Positions 8,023 through 11,081 of a stretch of DNA of 11,081 nucleotides are shown piece after piece. Source of the DNA: JBDTRY01 sp039931435 (GTDB taxonomy: Bacteria > Acidobacteriota > Thermoanaerobaculia > Gp7-AA8); the NCBI GenBank assembly GCA_039931435.1, contig JBDTRY010000119.1, forward strand, positions 1 through 11,081. The letters are read 5' to 3'. Within the stretch, counting starts at the first letter, position 1. Every line of letters begins with the position of its first letter. A program made the translations under genes and the position numbers. Under the pieces are notes generated by a model that saw only the letters and a program-made list of their open reading frames with translations, was not told the DNA's origin and ran no database searches.

Positions 8023-8041
8023 CGGCGGCTTCCAGCCGCCG
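8023..8041. repeat. Perfect hairpin, 7-bp stem with loop TTCCA
   Basis: CGGCGGC (8023-8029) pairs with GCCGCCG (8035-8041) around TTCCA. It is followed directly by TTCCCGGGAA (8044-8053), a perfect 10-base palindrome. The loop is the reverse complement of the loop of the hairpins at 8080-8096 and 8150-8166. Confidence 0.85.
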
Positions 8042-8053
8042 CGTTCCCGGGAA

Positions 8054-8074
8054 GGGCGGCGCGGGACGCCGCCC
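8054..8074. repeat. Perfect GC-rich hairpin, 8-bp stem
   Basis: GGGCGGCG (8054-8061) pairs with CGCCGCCC (8067-8074) around the loop CGGGA. There is no T tract after it, so it is not a standard intrinsic terminator, although it could stall polymerase or protect the 3' end of the nei mRNA. Confidence 0.85.
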
Positions 8075-8079
8075 GTCCA

Positions 8080-8103
8080 GACGCCTGGAAGGCGTCGCTC
8101 CGA
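8080..8103 (+). repeat. Direct repeat B, copy 1 (24 bases), contains hairpin
   Basis: This 24-base segment is identical to 8150-8173. It contains GACGCC-TGGAA-GGCGTC (8080-8096), a 6-bp perfect stem, followed by GCTCCGA. The block CCGTCCAGAC just before and into it (8073-8082) also occurs at 8013-8022, before the hairpin at 8023. Confidence 0.9.
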
Positions 8104-8109
8104 ACATCG

Positions 8110-8140
8110 ATCGCGCTCGCGCATGGAGAGACGGCATCCT
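8110..8140 (+). repeat. Direct repeat A, copy 2 (31 bases)
   Basis: Identical to 7981-8011. Here the material that separates repeat A from repeat B in the first unit (hairpins at 8023-8074) is missing, so the second unit is a shorter version: A, then B after 9 bases. Confidence 0.9.
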
Positions 8141-8149
8141 TGCCTTCCG

Positions 8150-8173
8150 GACGCCTGGAAGGCGTCGCTCCGA
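8150..8173 (+). repeat. Direct repeat B, copy 2 (24 bases), contains hairpin
   Basis: Identical to 8080-8103, with the hairpin GACGCC-TGGAA-GGCGTC at 8150-8166. The preceding block CCTTCCGGAC (8143-8152) is a two-mismatch version of CCGTCCAGAC. Confidence 0.9.
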
Positions 8174-8233
8174 TGTCGTCGTGGATTGCACTCCCCGAGC
8201 CGGCAACTTCATGGAGTGCTGTATCCTTCGCAC

Positions 8234-10378
8234 GTGCAAAAAACGACCAAACATTATGAAATTGGTGAAAAACTCGGAGAGGGCGGAATGGGCGTCGTTT
8301 ACAAGGCTCTCGACACTAAGCTGGCCCGCCCGGTTGCCCTGAAGTTTCTCTCTGCCGCCCTGGGCTCCGAGGATAGTGTGCGCGAGCGTTTCATGCAGGA
8401 AGCACGCGCCGCTTCGTCGCTGGACCATCCCAATATCTGCACCATTTTCGAAATCGACGAGAGTGAAGATGGCGAGATGTTCATCGCCATGGCCTTCTAC
8501 GATGGCGAGACGCTCGAACAGATCATTCGCCGAGGTCCGCTGGAAGTGGAGCGGGCCGTGAATTTCACCACGCAGGTGGCCCGCGGACTTTCCGCTGCGC
8601 ATGAGGAATTGATCATCCATCGCGACGTCAAGCCGGGAAACATCATGATCACCGCTCAGGAAACCGTGAAGATCCTCGACTTCGGTCTGGCCAAACTCGC
8701 CAGCCGGGCAGGGCTGACCCGACCCGATTCATCAATCGGCACTCCGGGATACATGTCCCCCGAGCAGATCAGAAGTGAAGCGGTCGACCATCGCACCGAC
8801 ATATGGGCGCTGGGGGTGGTGCTCTACGAAATGGTCACTGGTAAGCTCCCGTTTCCCGGGGAGCGCGCCGAATCGATCATCCACTCCATCCTCAGCACGG
8901 ACCCGGCTCGCATCTCGTCCGTGCGGCCAGGACTGCCAGCCAAACTCGAGCGCGTCATCGCACGCATGCTGGCCAAATCTCCAAGAGCACGCTACGAAAA
9001 GATGAGCGAGCTCATCGCCGAGCTCCAGGACCTGCAGGCCGACGTGGATTCCGGAAGCCGTACAGTCCAGCGCGTCGCTGAAAAAACCAGAAAGTCCATC
9101 GCCGTGCTTCCCTTTGTGGACATGAGCCCGCAGAAGGATCAGGAGTATTTCTGCGACGGGATCGCAGAAGAGCTTCTCGGTGCCCTCAGCCAGATCGGCG
9201 ACCTTCACGTTGCCTCCCGTACATCCTCGTTCCAGTTCAAGGGAAGCAGCATGGACATCCGCGATATCGGAGAGAAGCTGAACGTGAAGTCGGTTCTTGA
9301 AGGGAGCGTGCGAAAGGCCGGCGATCGAGTGCGCGTCCAGGCCCAGCTCATCAACGTCGCTGACGGCTACCGGCTCTGGTATGAGCGCTACGACCGGGAC
9401 ATGGAGGACATCTTCGCCATCCAGGACGAGATCGCGCAGAACATCGCCGGTGCTCTGCAGGTCACTCTCGTGGGCAAGCAGCAGCCGCAGCAGGAGAAGG
9501 CTTCAGCGAAAGAGGTCGAAGCCTACGAGTACTACCTGCAGGGGCGTCAGTTCTTTCACCAGCATCGGCGCAAGGGTTACGAAATCGCCCGGCAGATGTT
9601 TTCAAAGGCCATCGATGTCTACCCTTCCTATGCAAGGGCCTATGCCGGCCTGGCCGATTGCAGCTCCTTTCTCCGTCTCTACTTCGGACACGGCGACGAG
9701 GCCATCGCCGAAGCCGAGGAGGCCAGCCGCAAGGCGGTGGAACTTGAACCCGATCTGGCCGAGGCCAGGGTGGCCCGAGGCATGGCGCTTTCACTGACGA
9801 AAAATTATGAAGAGGCCGAGCGGGAACTGAAGCGGGCCATCGAGCTCAATCCCTCGCTCTTTGATGCTCATTATGTTTACGGCCGCGTGATGCTTCCTCA
9901 GGGGAATCTCCGCGAAGCGGCCGCGCATTACGAGAAGGCCTGTGCCATCACCCCGGAGGCCTTTTTTGCCTGGCTGCTGCTGGCAGGGATCTACCGGGGC
10001 CTGGGCGAGGATTCGAAGGCGAAGAACGCCATGATCGAGGGGATCGAGGCGTCCAAGAAACATCTCAATCTCCATCCGGAGGACACGCGAGCCTGGACCC
10101 TGGGTTCGGCGGCTCTGTCCTACCTCGGGGAACCGGAAAAAGCCAATGAATGGGTCGAGCGTGCCCTGGCCATCGATCCCGACGAGCCCATCATTCTCTA
10201 CAATGCCGCCTGCACGTACGCTTCGCTGGCAAAAAACGAACAGGCGCTCGACTGCCTCGACCGGGCCATCGACCTCGGGTTCCTGGCCGGTGCGAAAGAC
10301 TGGATTGACAACGATTCCGATCTCGATCCGATCCGCGGGGAACCCCGGTTCAAGGAGATCGTGGCCCGCCTGCAGTAG
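8234..10378 (+). CDS. Cytoplasmic Ser/Thr protein kinase fused to a TolB-N-like domain and TPRs
   Basis: From GTG 8234 this encodes 714 residues. Starting at the kinase proper (HYEIGEKLGEGG) excludes 80 upstream codons that only read the palindromic repeats; GTG 8216 is an alternative, and neither has a clear Shine-Dalgarno. The Hanks-type kinase (about 8-268) has the glycine loop GEGGMG (15-20), ATP lysine K37, HRDVKPGN with catalytic D131, DFG (149-151) and GTPGYMSPE (170-177), so it should be active. Residues about 288-415, starting SIAVLPF and including EYFCDGIAEELL and LEGSVRK, form the FlgO/TolB-N-like domain often fused to CadC-type or kinase modules. From about 430 to the end are several TPRs. 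No transmembrane helix lies between kinase and TolB-N-like parts, unlike PknB-type receptors, so the protein is probably cytoplasmic. Substrate and signal are unknown. The ModE-like gene follows after 38 bases. Confidence 0.94.
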   Translation: MQKTTKHYEIGEKLGEGGMGVVYKALDTKLARPVALKFLSAALGSEDSVRERFMQEARAASSLDHPNICTIFEIDESEDGEMFIAMAFYDGETLEQIIRRGPLEVERAVNFTTQVARGLSAAHEELIIHRDVKPGNIMITAQETVKILDFGLAKLASRAGLTRPDSSIGTPGYMSPEQIRSEAVDHRTDIWALGVVLYEMVTGKLPFPGERAESIIHSILSTDPARISSVRPGLPAKLERVIARMLAKSPRARYEKMSELIAELQDLQADVDSGSRTVQRVAEKTRKSIAVLPFVDMSPQKDQEYFCDGIAEELLGALSQIGDLHVASRTSSFQFKGSSMDIRDIGEKLNVKSVLEGSVRKAGDRVRVQAQLINVADGYRLWYERYDRDMEDIFAIQDEIAQNIAGALQVTLVGKQQPQQEKASAKEVEAYEYYLQGRQFFHQHRRKGYEIARQMFSKAIDVYPSYARAYAGLADCSSFLRLYFGHGDEAIAEAEEASRKAVELEPDLAEARVARGMALSLTKNYEEAERELKRAIELNPSLFDAHYVYGRVMLPQGNLREAAAHYEKACAITPEAFFAWLLLAGIYRGLGEDSKAKNAMIEGIEASKKHLNLHPEDTRAWTLGSAALSYLGEPEKANEWVERALAIDPDEPIILYNAACTYASLAKNEQALDCLDRAIDLGFLAGAKDWIDNDSDLDPIRGEPRFKEIVARLQ

Positions 10379-10393
10379 AGGGATGGTCTCGGC

Positions 10394-10408
10394 GGAGGAG
10401 GGAAGGGG
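10394..10408 (+). promoter_or_regulatory. Purine-rich ribosome binding region of the ModE-like gene
   Basis: The tract GGAGGAGGGAAGGGG contains AAGGGG 8 bases before ATG 10417, which favours this start over the later ATGs at 10426 and 10456. Confidence 0.5.
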
Positions 10409-10416
10409 TAACGCCC

Positions 10417-10821
10417 ATGGGCAGCATGAGCGGGAGAGCTCGATCGGGGAACACTATGGCCGGTTCACAAAAACTCCTTGAAGCTCAAACAATACCCCGT
10501 ATCCGCGTGATGCGCGGTTCCTCCATTGCCCTTGGTCCGGGGAAAGTGGCTCTCCTCGAGGCCATCGCCCGCACGGGTGCTCTGGCCGAAGCCGCCCGTA
10601 GCCTTTCCATGTCTTACAAACGGGCCTGGGATCTTGTGGAAACCATGAACGCCGAATTTCGCGACCCGCTCGTGGTGACGAAGGTGGGAGGGGCGGGGGG
10701 TGGCGGTGCGACGCTGACGGACACGGGAGCGAAGGCGTTGCGGCTCTATCTCTCGATGAAGCAGAAATCCGAACGGGCCATCGCAGGTGATGCCCGGCGC
10801 CTGGAACGACTGCTCCGTTGA
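10417..10821 (+). CDS. ModE N-terminal-type winged helix-turn-helix regulator, no molybdate-binding domain
   Basis: From ATG 10417 this is 134 residues. Residues about 27-110 form the LysR-like winged helix of the ModE family: GPGKVALLEAIARTGALAEAARSLSMSYKRAWDLVETMN (40-78) holds the helix-turn-helix, and the glycine-rich GGAGGGGATLTDTG (91-104) the wing. SYKRAWDLV and the GG-x-GGGA wing are characteristic of ModE. Full ModE (about 260 residues) carries two C-terminal TOBE/Mop domains that bind molybdate; these are absent and the protein ends with a short helix, so it belongs to the stand-alone ModE-N class. Such proteins are often near molybdate or tungstate transport or cofactor genes, but none lies in the window. 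The first 25 residues are not conserved in character; ATG 10456 could be the real start. It probably shares a transcript with the kinase gene 38 bases upstream. Its target is unknown. Confidence 0.9.
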   Translation: MGSMSGRARSGNTMAGSQKLLEAQTIPRIRVMRGSSIALGPGKVALLEAIARTGALAEAARSLSMSYKRAWDLVETMNAEFRDPLVVTKVGGAGGGGATLTDTGAKALRLYLSMKQKSERAIAGDARRLERLLR

Positions 10822-11081
10822 GAGTGGAAATTTTTCCTGAGGTCGAATGTCCATGTTCGGTTCGGTCTCGCAACGGAGAAGGTTGAAGAGATCCTTCGGT
10901 CGCCGCTTGTAAGAAACTCACATGGCGTCCTGTAAGGTCGGCTCTGGAGGTTCAACAAGCGATGCTTCGCAAACGCGTCATTCCGAGCGTGAACGAGGAA
11001 TCCCAGAGGGGCGGGTGGTAAGCGCTCCAGGGATCGTGCCCCCCGTCCACTGGGGTCCCTCGCTCTCGCTCGGGATGACAA
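10822..11081. other. Non-coding region after the ModE-like gene
   Basis: No convincing gene is present; the antisense frame across 10746-11081 is cut by the window edge, low in hydrophobic order and crosses the inverted repeat. The part 10822-10975 shows nothing clear beyond an AT-rich GGAAATTTTTCC (10827-10838) just after the stop. The rest is the inverted repeat described separately. Confidence 0.6.
10976..11080. repeat. Imperfect inverted repeat, 29-base arms, dispersed intergenic element type
   Basis: The arm at 10976-11004 (beginning CGTCATTCCGAGCG) and the reverse complement of 11052-11080 (beginning TGTCATCCCGAGCG) match at 23 of 29 positions. The 47 bases between are GC-rich with G and C runs. 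Repeats with outer ends of the form TCATTCCGAGCG...CGAGGAATCC, facing each other, are in my experience common non-coding elements in many bacterial genomes, including Acidobacteriota. It could be a miniature mobile element or a REP-like structure. No target-site duplication can be checked because the right end touches the window edge. Confidence 0.7.

Larger units (their letters stand above)
7945..8233. other. Non-coding spacer between nei and the kinase, filled with palindromic repeats
   Basis: This 289-base stretch has open frames in several phases, but their translations are low-complexity (repeats of ERRHP, GRRRS, DAWKAS type) and come straight from the repeats described below. I see no gene. 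The first 36 bases and the last 60 lack repeats. No canonical promoter for the kinase could be picked out: a TTGCAC at 8186-8191 has no -10 element at suitable spacing. Confidence 0.75.

Noticed and set aside
8054..8074. Rho-independent terminator after nei
   Set aside because: The stem is strong but no T tract follows on either strand; it fits better as part of the repeat mosaic.
7981..8173. CRISPR array
   Set aside because: There are only two copies of each repeat, the spacing is unequal, the material between them is itself palindromic, and no cas gene is near.
8186..8227. Sigma-70-like promoter for the kinase (TTGCAC with TGTATC or TATCCT)
   Set aside because: The spacing of 28 bases or more is far from the usual 16-18, so the match is likely chance.

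Overview
The window looks like a chromosomal segment of a GC-rich, Gram-negative-type bacterium. The best guess is Acidobacteriota. The reasons are a Ser/Thr kinase fused to a TolB-N-like domain and TPRs (a fusion especially common in that phylum), a WaaE-like glycosyltransferase of the lipopolysaccharide-core type, and non-coding palindromic repeats of a style common in such genomes. This placement is inferred from gene content and was not tested by a search. All coding regions look intact except the one cut by the left edge. There is no tRNA, rRNA, CRISPR array, transposase or phage gene.

Layout. (1) 1-411 (+): the 3' part of a lytic transglycosylase (SLT domain), followed at 478-765 by a probable two-helix small membrane protein. 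(2) 2403-772 (-): a two-gene unit, a metallo-beta-lactamase-fold protein resembling class II cyclic-nucleotide phosphodiesterases, then a WaaE-like family 2 glycosyltransferase. The glycosyltransferase converges tail to tail on the small membrane gene with 6 bases between stop codons. (3) 2404-2535: a divergent intergenic region with overlapping inverted repeats. (4) 2536-7944 (+): a full-length Lhr helicase (1525 aa) followed 15 bases later by a Nei/Fpg-family DNA glycosylase, a DNA-repair pair also known from mycobacteria. (5) 7945-8233: a non-coding mosaic of GC-rich palindromes and direct repeats. (6) 8234-10378 (+): a cytoplasmic Ser/Thr kinase / TolB-N-like / TPR protein, then at 10417-10821 a short ModE-type winged-helix protein. 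(7) 10822-11081: non-coding, ending in a large imperfect inverted repeat typical of dispersed intergenic elements.

Functionally the genes fall into three themes: envelope (transglycosylase, membrane protein, glycosyltransferase), DNA repair (lhr-nei) and signalling/regulation (phosphodiesterase-like enzyme, kinase, ModE-like regulator). I see no convincing new defence or mobile system. The least explained material is the repeat mosaic between nei and the kinase, where similar hairpins keep the same loop while their stems differ and still pair perfectly, and the overlapping palindromes upstream of lhr.
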